A stretch of 64,000 bases of DNA from NCBI RefSeq assembly GCF_009758255.1, contig NZ_WSEN01000002.1, positions 62,001 to 126,000 on the forward strand, given 5' to 3'. This document shows positions 16,339-24,274 of the stretch, piece by piece (position 1 is the stretch's first letter; every line of letters starts with the position of its first letter). Both the position numbers and the translations under genes were made by a program. A model generated the notes under the pieces. The model searched no databases. It was not told the origin of the DNA and worked only from the letters and a program-made list of their open reading frames with translations. Source of the DNA: Microbacterium sp. MAH-37. Its GTDB lineage: Bacteria; Actinomycetota; Actinomycetes; Actinomycetales; Microbacteriaceae.

Positions 16339-16452
16339 GTTGAGCGCCCTTCGTCTCGTCGCTGCGCTCCTCGCTCAGGATCCACGGAGTGAGACGAAGC
16401 GCGTCCACACAAGCTGACGCGCTTCGTCTCACTCCTTCGTCGCTCGCTCAAC
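16339..16452. repeat. complex palindromic repeat between phnD and phnC
   Basis: The inner perfect inverted repeat has 19-base arms (16386-16404 and 16417-16435) with a 12-base loop. The outer arms GTTGAGCG (16339-16346) and CGCTCAAC (16445-16452) close the element. It carries the CCTTCGTCTCGTCGCTGCGCTC block seen also at 9262. There is no T-run, so it is not a classical terminator, but the stem could stabilise phnD mRNA 3' ends or weaken read-through into phnC. Confidence 0.75.
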
Positions 16453-16492
16453 GACCGGAACCTCGGTCATCGACCGGGAATGGAGACTCCTC

Positions 16493-17305
16493 ATGAACCC
16501 CGAATCCGTCATCCGCATCGACTCGCTCACCAAGCGATTCGACGAGACCACGGCCCTCGCCGACGTGAACCTCAGCGTCGGCCGCGGCGAGATCGTCGTG
16601 CTGCTCGGCCTCTCGGGGTCCGGCAAGTCCACCCTGCTGCGTCACATCGACGCGCTCGAGCTGCCGACATCCGGCCGGGTGGACGTGCTCGGAGAGGACG
16701 TCACTCGCCTGCGCGGACGCGCCCTGCGCCGGTTGCGCAGCCGCGTCGGCTTCATCTTCCAGCAGTTCGAACTGGTGGGCTCGCTCACCGTGCTGGAGAA
16801 CGTGCTGACCGGTGCCCTCGCCACGCTGCGCGGTCCCAGGCTCGGCCTGTTCGGCTACTCGCGCGCCCTGCGCCGCCGCGCGCTCGGGCACCTCGACCGG
16901 GTTGGACTGCTCGACCGCGCCTACCAGCGCGCGGACACCCTCTCCGGAGGGCAGCAGCAGCGCGTCGCCATCGCCAGAGCACTCATGCAGAACCCCGAGG
17001 TGCTGCTCGCCGACGAACCCGTCGCCTCGCTCGACCCCGAGTCGAGCTCGCAGGTGATGGCGCTCATCCGCGAGATCGCCGCCGAGGACGGACTCACCGT
17101 GCTCTGCAGCCTGCACCAGGTGGACCTCGCGATCGACTGGGCCGACCGCATCGTCGGCCTGCGGCACGGCGAGGTCGTGCTCGACACCACCACCGATGAC
17201 CTCGACAAGGCGCAGGTGATGGAGATCTACGGCCGCGTCGCCACCACCACCGCCGAGATCAACGCGCTGGAGACCGAGCTGCTCGCCGCGGAGCCTGTGG
17301 CATGA
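16493..17305 (+). CDS. phnC: phosphonate ABC transporter, ATP-binding protein
   Basis: The product is 270 residues and a canonical ABC ATPase: Walker A GLSGSGKST (about 41-49), Q-loop FIFQQFELVGSLTVLENVL, signature LSGGQQQRVAIARALMQ, Walker B VLLADEPVASLDPES and switch His in SLHQVDLAI. The Q-loop context and the INR-type RLRSRVGFIFQQF motif match PhnC. It would energise import of phosphonates or related organophosphorus compounds at the inner face of the membrane. The stop overlaps the phnE ATG (ATGA). Confidence 0.93.
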   Translation: MNPESVIRIDSLTKRFDETTALADVNLSVGRGEIVVLLGLSGSGKSTLLRHIDALELPTSGRVDVLGEDVTRLRGRALRRLRSRVGFIFQQFELVGSLTVLENVLTGALATLRGPRLGLFGYSRALRRRALGHLDRVGLLDRAYQRADTLSGGQQQRVAIARALMQNPEVLLADEPVASLDPESSSQVMALIREIAAEDGLTVLCSLHQVDLAIDWADRIVGLRHGEVVLDTTTDDLDKAQVMEIYGRVATTTAEINALETELLAAEPVA

Positions 17306-19026
17306 CGATCACAGCCCCGCGCCTGCAGCGGCCGTCCGCGCCGCCGCCCGCCGACGTCCTCGACCGCGCTCCCCGTCGCCGGGTCAGCCCCGAGCGCATC
17401 TCCGCCGCGCTGACCCTGCTCGTCATCGCCGGCCTCGCCGTGGCATCCCTCGCCGAGCTGAACATCTCGTTCGCGGGCATGGCCGACAGCTGGGGGAACG
17501 CGCAGAACTTCTTCGCCCGCGTCGGCGGACTGACCTTCCCGCCCGCCGACGAGCTGATCCAGCTCACCGTGCTCACGGTCGGGCTGGTGCTCACCGGAAC
17601 GCTGCTCGCGGCGGTGCTCTCGGTGCCGATCGCCTACCTCGCGGCGTCCAACACCACGCCGAACACCACCGCCCGCGCGGTCGCACGCTTCATCGGGGTG
17701 TTCACCCGCGCGCTGCCCGACGTCGTGCTCGCGATGGTGTTCGTGCTGATGTTCTCGCTCGGCACGCTGCCCGGCATCCTCGCCATCGGCATCCATTCCG
17801 TCGGCATGATCTCGAAGATGTTCGCCGATGCGATCGAGCAGATCGACGAGGGTCCGCGTCTCGCGATCCGCGCCGCAGGCGGAACCCGGATGCAGGAGTT
17901 CTTCTCCGGTGTCCTGCCGCAGGTGCTGCCCAGCTGGGTGGCGACGGTGCTGCACCGCAACGACATCAACCTCCGAGGCTCGGTCGTGCTCGGCTACGTC
18001 GGCGTCGCGGGCCTCGGCCTCGAGATGTCGCACGCCTTCAAGTCGCTGAACTACGGCCTCGGCCTCGGCATCGCCCTCGTGATCTTCCTGCTCTGCGTGG
18101 TGATGGAGATCGTCTCCAGCGCGGTGCGCGTCGCGATGCTCGGGGAGAATGCGGGCCGGGGTGTGTTCGTGCGGATGTTCATCAACGCCCGCCGCGCGGA
18201 TGCCGCGCAGCTGGGCATCCGGCGATTCGCCTCCGTCGACGCGGCGATGCGCCGTCCCTGGACCGCCACCCGCATCCGCAATGTGTCGGCCGGCTTCGTC
18301 GCGATCGCGGTCGTGATCGCGGGCGTCGCGGTCAGCGACATCGTCTGGGGCGACCTGCTCACGTTCTGGGCGAAGATCCCAGAGGTCGCCGCGCAGTTCT
18401 GGCCGCCGGACTTCGGCAGCTACGGCTTCCCGGTGATCGCCGGAGCCATGCTCGACACCGTGAAGATCGCGCTCGCCGCGTGCCTGATCACCCTCGTGCT
18501 CTCGCTCGGCATCGGCTCGCTCGCCGCGCGCAACGTCGCCCCGAACGTCGGAGTCCGAGGCGGGTTCCGCCTGCTGCTGGTGATCATCCGAGGCATCCCC
18601 GAGCTCATCCTCGCGATCGTGTTGATCGTGATCACGGGCCTGGGAGCGCAGGCGGGGACGATCGCGCTCGCGTTCGGCGGCATCGGCCTGCTCGGCAAGC
18701 TCATCGCCGACTCGTTCGAGGAGGTGCCCCGCGGGCCGGAGCGCGCGATGACCGCCGCCGGCGCCACGCGCCTGCAGCGCTACGCCGCGGCCACGCTGCC
18801 GCAGGGGTCCCGCGCCCTGATCGGCCACACGTTCTACCTGCTCGACACGAACATCCGCGCCGCGACGCTGCTCGGCATCGTCGGCGGCGGCGGCATCGGC
18901 TACTACCTGCTGAACGCCGGGCAGGGCTCGAACTACCCGCTCGTGACCAGCATCGTGCTGATGATCCTCGTGACCGTGCTGATCGTGGAGGGCATCGCGA
19001 TGTGGATGAGGAAGGTGTTCCGATGA
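17302..19026 (+). CDS. phnE: phosphonate ABC transporter permease, fused double-length PhnE
   Basis: The product is 574 residues, about twice the usual PhnE length, with two complete binding-protein-dependent permease domains (about 70-290 and 360-570). Each has an EAA-type loop that contacts PhnC: AIRAAGGTRMQEFFSGVLPQ in the first, and AMTAAGATRLQRYAAATLPQ in the second, each followed by the HR/LLDxNIR and LGYVG/LGIVG segments. The fusion removes the need for a homodimer or for separate PhnE1/PhnE2 subunits. It starts in the phnC stop and ends in the ATG of the oxidoreductase gene, so phnC, phnE and the two enzymes form one tightly coupled unit. Confidence 0.92.
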   Translation: MTITAPRLQRPSAPPPADVLDRAPRRRVSPERISAALTLLVIAGLAVASLAELNISFAGMADSWGNAQNFFARVGGLTFPPADELIQLTVLTVGLVLTGTLLAAVLSVPIAYLAASNTTPNTTARAVARFIGVFTRALPDVVLAMVFVLMFSLGTLPGILAIGIHSVGMISKMFADAIEQIDEGPRLAIRAAGGTRMQEFFSGVLPQVLPSWVATVLHRNDINLRGSVVLGYVGVAGLGLEMSHAFKSLNYGLGLGIALVIFLLCVVMEIVSSAVRVAMLGENAGRGVFVRMFINARRADAAQLGIRRFASVDAAMRRPWTATRIRNVSAGFVAIAVVIAGVAVSDIVWGDLLTFWAKIPEVAAQFWPPDFGSYGFPVIAGAMLDTVKIALAACLITLVLSLGIGSLAARNVAPNVGVRGGFRLLLVIIRGIPELILAIVLIVITGLGAQAGTIALAFGGIGLLGKLIADSFEEVPRGPERAMTAAGATRLQRYAAATLPQGSRALIGHTFYLLDTNIRAATLLGIVGGGGIGYYLLNAGQGSNYPLVTSIVLMILVTVLIVEGIAMWMRKVFR

Positions 19027-20168
19027 GCCGCGCAGATGTCGTCGTCGTCGGGTCGGGGATCGTCGGGCTCGGCGCCGCCTATGCGGCGGTGCGCCGGGGA
19101 CTGATCGTCACCGTCGTCGATCGCACAGAGCGCCCTGTGGGCGCCACGATCCGTAACTTCGGGCACCTCTGCATCGGCGCGCAGACAGGTGAGGCGCGCC
19201 GGTACGGAGACGCCTCCCGCGGGCTCTGGCTGCGCCTCGCGCAGGACGCGGGATTCTGGCTGCGCGAGTCCGGCACGTTGGTCGCGGCCCGGCACGACGA
19301 CGAGCTCGCCGTGCTCGAACGGGCCGCCCGCGACGGCGGCATCCGGATGCTGGATGCCGCGGAGTTGCTGGCCCGTGCGCCGCTGCGCCGGGGCGATCTC
19401 GTCGGCGGCGCGCTCATCGAGGCCGATCTGCAGGCGAACCCCCGCGAGGCCGCCGACGCGATCGTACGGCACCTCGCAGACCTCGGCGTGGACTTCCGCT
19501 TCCGCACCGCGGTCACCGCCGTCGAGACCGGGCGGGTGCACACCACCCGCGGACCGATCGACGCCGGGCTGGTGGTCGTCGCGGTGAACCACGATGTCGA
19601 CCAGCTGCTGCCGGTAGTCGCCGAGGATGCCGGCATCCAGCGCTGCGCGCTCGACATGATGCGCGTCGCGGCGGACCTGCCCGCACCGCTCACGGCACCG
19701 CTGCTCACCGGCTGGTCGTTGGTGCGGTACGGCCGGTTCGGCGGCCTGGCCGAGACGGCGGCGCTGCGCGAGCGGCTGCACGCCGAGCGCCCCGACCTCG
19801 CCGCGCTCGACCTCAACCAGATGTACACCCAGCTGCCGGACGGATCGCTGCTGGTCGGCGACTCGCATGTCAAGGACGTGCAGCCGGGGCCGTTCCAGCC
19901 CGAGGAGGCCTTCGACGCGTTCCTCGACGAGGCGCGGGCGCTGTTCGCCGCAGACCGCTTCCGCGTGCTCGAGCGGTGGCAGGGCGTGTACGCGTCCGGA
20001 CCGGCGGAGTTCCTCCGCGAACAGGCCGCCGACGGCGTGCTCGCGATCGCGGCGACCACCGGCATCGGCATGACCTGCGGACTCGGCCTCGCCGAGACCG
20101 CCCTCTCAGAGACCCTCGGGTGGGCATCGTCGTCCGCCCTCATCACCGCCCAGGAGGCACTCGCATGA
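19023..20168 (+). CDS. FAD-dependent oxidoreductase of the phosphonate-associated (TIGR03364-like) group
   Basis: The product is 381 residues. The dinucleotide-binding motif VVVVGSGIVGLGAAYAAVRRG is at the N-terminus (read as GSGIVGLGAAYA), and a FAD-closing segment AATTGIGMTCGLGLAE at the end, as in DAO/glycine-oxidase-type enzymes. NFGHLCIGAQTGEARRYG is the family-like N-terminal region I associate with the TIGR03364 group, which travels with phosphonate transporters and a phosphonatase-like HAD hydrolase. The expected role is oxidative deamination of an aminophosphonate, giving an aldehyde for the next enzyme. ATGA overlaps at both ends place it between phnE and the HAD gene. The exact substrate is unknown. 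Confidence 0.8.
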   Translation: MSRADVVVVGSGIVGLGAAYAAVRRGLIVTVVDRTERPVGATIRNFGHLCIGAQTGEARRYGDASRGLWLRLAQDAGFWLRESGTLVAARHDDELAVLERAARDGGIRMLDAAELLARAPLRRGDLVGGALIEADLQANPREAADAIVRHLADLGVDFRFRTAVTAVETGRVHTTRGPIDAGLVVVAVNHDVDQLLPVVAEDAGIQRCALDMMRVAADLPAPLTAPLLTGWSLVRYGRFGGLAETAALRERLHAERPDLAALDLNQMYTQLPDGSLLVGDSHVKDVQPGPFQPEEAFDAFLDEARALFAADRFRVLERWQGVYASGPAEFLREQAADGVLAIAATTGIGMTCGLGLAETALSETLGWASSSALITAQEALA

Positions 20169-20869
20169 TCCCCATCGAACTCGTCGTACTCGACATGGCC
20201 GGCACGACGGTGCTCGACGACGGCGTCGTGGAGCAGGCGTTCCAACGGGCCGCGCAGCGCACCGGCGTCGCCGAGCGGATGCCGTGGGACGAGGCCCTCG
20301 CCTATGTGCGCGAGACCATGGGGCAGTCCAAGATCGACGTCTTCACGTATCTGTCCGGCGGCGACCGCGCCGCGGCGGAGCGCGCCACGGCGGCGTTCGA
20401 GGGTGCCTACGAGGAGATCATCGCCGAGCAGGGCGCCACCGAGATCCCTGGTGCACGGGCCGCGATCGAGTCGCTGAAGGGCGCCGGGGTGCAGGTCGCC
20501 CTGACCACCGGCTTCGCGCCGGTGACCCGCGATGCAATCATCGCCGCACTCGGCTGGGGCGACCTCGTCGACGTCGCGCTGTCGCCGGCGGATGCCGGAC
20601 GAGGGCGACCGGCCCCCGACCTGGTGCTCACCGCGCTGCTGCGCGCCGGCGTCTCAGACGTGCGGGCCGTCGCCGTGGCCGGAGACACCGCGAGCGACGT
20701 GCGCTCGGGGCGCAGCGCGGGCGCGGGGTTCGTCGCCGGCGTGCTGACCGGCGCACACGACCGCACGGCGCTGACGGAGGCCGGAGCGGATGCCGTGCTG
20801 GCATCCGTCGTCGACCTGCAGCCCGCGCTCGCCGCGCAGGGCCTGCTGCGAGTCGCGGCGGCCGCGTGA
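20165..20869 (+). CDS. phosphonatase-like HAD hydrolase (TIGR03351-like)
   Basis: The product is 234 residues. HAD motif I is DMAGTT (Asp10, with the Ala-Gly-Thr pattern of phosphonatases), motif II is in ALTTGFAP, motif III RPAPDLV and motif IV GDTASDVRSG. Cap-domain Lys56 in MGQSKIDV lines up with the Schiff-base lysine context of phosphonoacetaldehyde hydrolase PhnX (recalled pattern MGxxKxDH), but the following His is Val. It would cleave the C-P bond of an aldehyde made by the preceding oxidase and release phosphate. The start ATG overlaps the oxidoreductase stop. It differs from PhnX enough that its substrate may be hydroxylated or otherwise modified. Confidence 0.82.
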   Translation: MIPIELVVLDMAGTTVLDDGVVEQAFQRAAQRTGVAERMPWDEALAYVRETMGQSKIDVFTYLSGGDRAAAERATAAFEGAYEEIIAEQGATEIPGARAAIESLKGAGVQVALTTGFAPVTRDAIIAALGWGDLVDVALSPADAGRGRPAPDLVLTALLRAGVSDVRAVAVAGDTASDVRSGRSAGAGFVAGVLTGAHDRTALTEAGADAVLASVVDLQPALAAQGLLRVAAAA

Positions 20870-20895
20870 TGCGGCGCGCGGGGGGCGTGCCGACA

Positions 20896-20975
20896 GCGAG
20901 TGCACCACTTGCCGCCGAGTGCACGGGGCTCGGACGTCGATACGTGGTGCTTTCGGCGACTGCCGGTGCACTCGC
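20896..20975. repeat. long imperfect hairpin between the HAD gene and the dehydrogenase
   Basis: GCGAGTGCACC (20896-20906) is the inverse of GGTGCACTCGC (20965-20975), and the inner parts (TTGCCGCCGAGTGCAC and GTGCTTTCGGCGACTG) are largely complementary. The stem is about 28 bases per arm with mismatches and no T-run. It may act as a processing or partial termination element within the phn run, or be another dispersed palindrome. Confidence 0.55.
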
Positions 20976-21001
20976 CGCAGGCAGCGCGGGTGGGCGCTGA
21001 C

Positions 21002-22087
21002 ATGCGGACGACTCTGACACGACCTCCGGGTCTGCATCGCGACGTCGTGCTGCGCCCGCCCGCCGTGGCCATGGCCTTCGTCGGAGAGGGCCTGCCGCAC
21101 GAGGTCGTCGCCGTCCCCGGCGTCGCCCTCGGCGAGCACGAGGTGCTCGTCGCCGTCGAACTCTCCACTGTGTGCGGCTCGGACGTGCACACCGCGCAGG
21201 GGCGCCGCGCAGCATCGGTGCCCCTCGTGCTCGGGCATGAGAGCGTCGGGCGGATCGTCGCCGTCGGCGACGGCGGAGTGCAGGGATCAGACGGCTCGGA
21301 GCTCGCCGTCGGCGATCGCGTGGTGTGGTCGGTCACCGCGTCCTGCGGCACGTGCGATCGGTGCGCCGCCGGTATCCCGCAGAAGTGCCGCTCCCTGGTG
21401 AAGTACGGGCATGAGCGCATCGCACCGCACGCCGAGCTGAACGGCGGCTTCGCCAGTCATGTGCAACTGCGCCCTGGCACGACGATCGTGCGCGTGCCGG
21501 AGCAGCTTCCGGCGACGGTCGCCGCTCCGGCATCCTGCGCCACGGCGACCGCATGGGCCGCCGTCGCACGAGCCGGCGGGATCCGCCCGCTCGAGGGGGC
21601 GCGCGTGCGCGTGCACGGGGCAGGGCTGGTCGGCATCTCGGCTGCGGCGATCGCCGCCGAGCACGGCGCCGTCGTGGACGTGCGCGATCCGGATGCCGCG
21701 CGCGCGGCGCAGGCGGAGGAGTTCGGCGCGACCGGATTCGACGGCGCTCCGGATGTGGTGATCGAGGCCTCCGGGCACGCCGTGCGGGCGGCATTGGACG
21801 AGGTCGAGGTCGGCGGGGTCGTCGTGCTGGTCGGAAGCGTGTTCCCCACGCCGCCCGTTCCGCTGGATGCCGAGAGCATCGTGCGCCGCCTGGTCACCGT
21901 CACCGGCGTGCACAATTACACCGGCGCTGAGCTCACCGGGGCGGTCGGCTTCCTCAGTGGTGCAGGGCGGGCCTACCCGTTCGCTGGTGCCGTCGGGGCT
22001 GTGCATCCGCTCACCGAACTCGACGGCGCGATCAGGGCCGCTGCGGCACCGGGTGCGCCGTTGCGGATCGGTGTCGCGGTGCGCTGA
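21002..22087 (+). CDS. zinc-dependent alcohol dehydrogenase of the phosphonate-associated (TIGR03366-like) group
   Basis: This 361-residue medium-chain dehydrogenase has catalytic zinc ligands in STVCGSDVHTAQG and LVLGHESVGRIVAVG, structural-zinc cysteines in SCGTCDRCAAGIPQKCRSL, and a nucleotide-binding turn HGAGLVGISAAA. KYGHERI and VHNYTGAELTGAVGFL resemble the group proposed as phosphonate-catabolism dehydrogenases. It would interconvert a hydroxyphosphonate or aldehyde with NAD(P)+. It is separated from the HAD gene by 132 bases holding a hairpin, so it may be expressed at a different level. The start at 21002 is the first ATG after that hairpin. Confidence 0.8.
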   Translation: MRTTLTRPPGLHRDVVLRPPAVAMAFVGEGLPHEVVAVPGVALGEHEVLVAVELSTVCGSDVHTAQGRRAASVPLVLGHESVGRIVAVGDGGVQGSDGSELAVGDRVVWSVTASCGTCDRCAAGIPQKCRSLVKYGHERIAPHAELNGGFASHVQLRPGTTIVRVPEQLPATVAAPASCATATAWAAVARAGGIRPLEGARVRVHGAGLVGISAAAIAAEHGAVVDVRDPDAARAAQAEEFGATGFDGAPDVVIEASGHAVRAALDEVEVGGVVVLVGSVFPTPPVPLDAESIVRRLVTVTGVHNYTGAELTGAVGFLSGAGRAYPFAGAVGAVHPLTELDGAIRAAAAPGAPLRIGVAVR

Positions 22088-22156
22088 GCTCCGTCGCAGA
22101 TGCCCGTGCCGCGGAGGGCTCGGGGTGTCAGACTGGAATCAGGAAAGGAGGCGACC

Positions 22157-22360
22157 ATGTCCGATCCTGAGATCCACACCTGGTGGCCGCACCTGCACGC
22201 CGCGACGAAGGAGCTGCTCGAAGGAATCGGGGACGACCCGCTGCCTGCGAAGGTGCTCGACGAGATCGCGGTCATCACGGGCAGACCCGTTCCCGAAGAC
22301 TGCCACCTGACTCCGAGCGACCACGACTTCATCCGCACGCAGCGCGAAGAGGTGGACTGA
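22157..22360 (+). CDS. small hypothetical protein
   Basis: The product is 67 residues, acidic, soluble, beginning MSDPEIHTWWPHLH. I do not recognise the family. A strong ribosome binding site (AGGAAAGGAGG, 22141-22151) sits five bases before the ATG, and the frame shows the codon bias of its neighbours, so it is probably expressed. It has one helical stretch (HAATKELLEGIGDDPLPAKVLDEIAVI) and no Cys. It converges on the FHA gene with a ten-base gap. An upstream in-frame ATG at 22100 is rejected because it lacks any ribosome binding site. Confidence 0.65.
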   Translation: MSDPEIHTWWPHLHAATKELLEGIGDDPLPAKVLDEIAVITGRPVPEDCHLTPSDHDFIRTQREEVD

Positions 22361-22369
22361 GCAGACCGA

Positions 22370-22822
22370 TCAGTGGTGGTAGTCCGGACGATCCGGCTGC
22401 CGCCGCTGATGCGTGCCCTCGCCGCCCTCGCGTCCGCCGTAGGGCCGGCCGTGATCGGCGTACTCGGCGCGCATGAACACGATCCGCCAGGGGCCCATCG
22501 TGAACCGTGCCCCGGTGCGCAGCACCTCGGTTCGGTCCTGCGCGCCCTCGATCGGACGCGCGTTCGTCTCGCCCGGTCCGTGCATGGTCAGCAGGTACTC
22601 ATCGTGCTCGTCGTGCCGGATCGTGGCGTGCAGGGGCATCGTGCCCTCGAGCACGACGTGATTGCCGCCGTCAGAGCCGATGGTGACGAGATCGGCGTCG
22701 AGCGGGAAGACGATCCGCCCGTCCTCCTCGTTCACGATGAGCAGGTGCGGTTCGCCGGACCCCCACGACGAGTGGGTGGTCGTCGGCTGGGGCGCGTGGG
22801 GCGCCGGCGCTTCAGGACGCAT
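22370..22822 (-). CDS. FHA-domain protein
   Basis: The product is 150 residues and one forkhead-associated domain (about 25-115): LVTIGSDGGNHVVLEGTMPLHATIRHD, then EYLLTMHGPGETNARPIEG. The usual GRxxxN and SxxH positions read as IGSDGGN and LHATI, so phosphothreonine binding is plausible but the Ser/His ligand pattern is modified. The C-terminal 35 residues are Gly/Arg/His-rich. AGGAGGACATC precedes the ATG, so it has a leader. The partner kinase is not in the window. It shows no membrane segment. Confidence 0.75.
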   Translation of the reverse strand: MRPEAPAPHAPQPTTTHSSWGSGEPHLLIVNEEDGRIVFPLDADLVTIGSDGGNHVVLEGTMPLHATIRHDEHDEYLLTMHGPGETNARPIEGAQDRTEVLRTGARFTMGPWRIVFMRAEYADHGRPYGGREGGEGTHQRRQPDRPDYHH

Positions 22823-22962
22823 GATGTCCTCCTCGGGCTCGCCGTCGGCGGCCCTGGGGACCCGCTCCCGTCACGGGGGCGGAGCCGCCGACGGGTTCAC
22901 TTTCGATGTTACGCCGGTCGCAGGGGCGCGGATCCGGTTCTGCCGATCCCCAGCCCTTTGGT

Positions 22963-23020
22963 TCCGGTCGCAATCCGGCACAGTGTTGACGTATTGGACT
23001 GTGCTCGATTGCGACGGGAG
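22963..23020. repeat. palindrome copy 1 (24-13-24 family)
   Basis: The left arm has GGTCGCAATCCGGCACAGT, the loop is 13 bases, and the right arm has ACTGTGCTCGATTGCGAC followed by GGGA. It shares the CCGG/CGAG arm mismatch with copies 3, 4 and 5. Confidence 0.8.
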
Positions 23021-23044
23021 CGCCGGGGCGCACGCCCCTGCCGG

Positions 23045-23103
23045 TTCGAATCGCGATTCAGCACAGTGCTCGGGCGTGGCACTGTGCTCGATTGCGACCG
23101 GGG
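23045..23103. repeat. palindrome copy 2 (24-13-24 family)
   Basis: The left arm TCGCGATTCAGCACAGT and right arm ACTGTGCTCGATTGCGACC flank a 13-base loop. It is 25 bases after copy 1 and the most diverged of the six. Confidence 0.75.
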
Positions 23104-23185
23104 CGGATAGGACGTGGATGCTCGGGCAGCGGCGACTGTGGATAACCCGGTCGCACAGTGGGCGGGGAGTGCCATCATCGGGCGA

Positions 23186-24166
23186 ATGACAGGACGGCGT
23201 CCGCTTCCCGACGAACTCGACCGGCGATTCGGCATCGCCCGTGCCCGTGCGAATGGCGTGACGCGCAGCCGGATGCGGGCGTCCGACCTCGAGGTGCCCT
23301 TTCCCGGCGTCCGGCGCCGCGTGGAGCAGAACCCCGCTGCGCTGCCCGGGGATCCCTACGAGCGGCAGGCGCATGCGCGCCGCGAGCGTGCCCTCGACTA
23401 TGCACCACGGCTGACCGTCGGCCAGTTCGTCAGCCACGAGTCGGCTGCGGCTGTGCTCGGTGCGCCCCTGCCCATGGTCCTGGACGAGCACGGCGAGATC
23501 GCCGACCTCTCGCGTGCGTCCGTGCACGTCAGCGTTCTCGGTACAGGGCCGCTCCCTCGCTGCTCGGGGGTGATCGGCCATCGCGCGAACCCTGAGACCG
23601 CGTGCGTCGGGACGGCCCGAGGCCTCCGCATCTCCGATGCGGCGACGACCTGGGCGTCCCTGGCGCATCTGCAGGTTCCCGACCTCGTCGCCGTCGGTGA
23701 CTACTTCTGCCGTAGGTGGCGGCCCGGGGTCGGCCGGAAGCACGTCGGGAGACGGTCGTTCTGCACGATCGATGATCTGCGAAAGATCACCACCGGCGGT
23801 CGCCGTCGCGGAATCATCCGTCTGCGCGAGGCGGTGGAGCTGGTCCGAGAGGACTCCTGGTCGCCTCGCGAGACGAAGCTACGACTGCTCCTGTGCGAAG
23901 CGCACCTGCCGGAGCCTCAGCTCAACATCGATGTGCGCGACGACGACGGTCGATTTCTCGGATGCGTGGATCTGGCATATCCGGCGCTCAAAGTCGCGAT
24001 CGAGTACCAGAGCATGCTGCACGGCCCGCGGTACGCGGCGGACGTGGAGCGGATCGCCGCGCTGCGCGCAGCAGGCTGGATCGTGATCGAGGTGACCAGC
24101 GAGTTGTTCCGCCGCCCCGACGAGATCGTGCGCCGCGTGCGCGCGGCGATCTCCGAGCGGCGCTGA
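23186..24166 (+). CDS. AbiEi-like / DUF559 (Vsr-like nuclease fold) protein
   Basis: The product is 326 residues. The N-terminal half has the basic, helix-turn-helix-like opening of proteins annotated as AbiEi-family antitoxins (FGIARARANGVTRSRMRASDLE, and LTVGQFVSHESAAAVLGAPLP). The C-terminal third has a PD-(D/E)XK pattern typical of DUF559/Vsr-like domains: SPRETKLRLLLCEAHLPEPQ, then GCVDLAYPALKVAIEYQ with candidate Asp and Glu-x-x, and ERIAALRAAGWIVIEVT. There is no partner toxin gene (AbiEii) next to it. Palindrome copies 1-2 precede it and copy 3 follows ten bases after the stop. The start at 23186 is chosen over 23114 because the latter would translate a non-conserved leader. Nuclease activity is not shown. 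Confidence 0.7.
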   Translation: MTGRRPLPDELDRRFGIARARANGVTRSRMRASDLEVPFPGVRRRVEQNPAALPGDPYERQAHARRERALDYAPRLTVGQFVSHESAAAVLGAPLPMVLDEHGEIADLSRASVHVSVLGTGPLPRCSGVIGHRANPETACVGTARGLRISDAATTWASLAHLQVPDLVAVGDYFCRRWRPGVGRKHVGRRSFCTIDDLRKITTGGRRRGIIRLREAVELVREDSWSPRETKLRLLLCEAHLPEPQLNIDVRDDDGRFLGCVDLAYPALKVAIEYQSMLHGPRYAADVERIAALRAAGWIVIEVTSELFRRPDEIVRRVRAAISERR

Positions 24167-24175
24167 ATCGCGCTG

Positions 24176-24233
24176 CCGTCGCAATCCGGCACGGTATTCG
24201 CGGCTTGGGCTGTGCTCGATCGCGACGGGAACG
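24176..24233. repeat. palindrome copy 3 (24-13-24 family)
   Basis: The left arm GTCGCAATCCGGCACGGT and right arm GCTGTGCTCGATCGCGAC have a 13-base loop. It begins ten bases after the AbiEi-like stop and ends about 40 bases before the next gene. Confidence 0.75.
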
Positions 24234-24274
24234 TGCGTGAAACACGGGTTCGGCGCGGGCGTAGCCTCGGGAGT

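Larger units (their letters stand above)
22823..23185. other. 363-base gene-free stretch holding two palindrome copies
   Basis: This lies between the divergent FHA and AbiEi-like genes. I see no convincing gene. It holds palindrome copies 1 and 2 (22963-23020 and 23045-23103). No canonical -10 is obvious near 23186, and CATCATCGGGCGA precedes that ATG. Confidence 0.6.

Noticed and set aside
17227..18828. 533-residue antisense frame opposite phnE
   Set aside because: Its composition is extreme in Asp, Arg, His and Glu, as expected from the reverse of membrane-protein codons.
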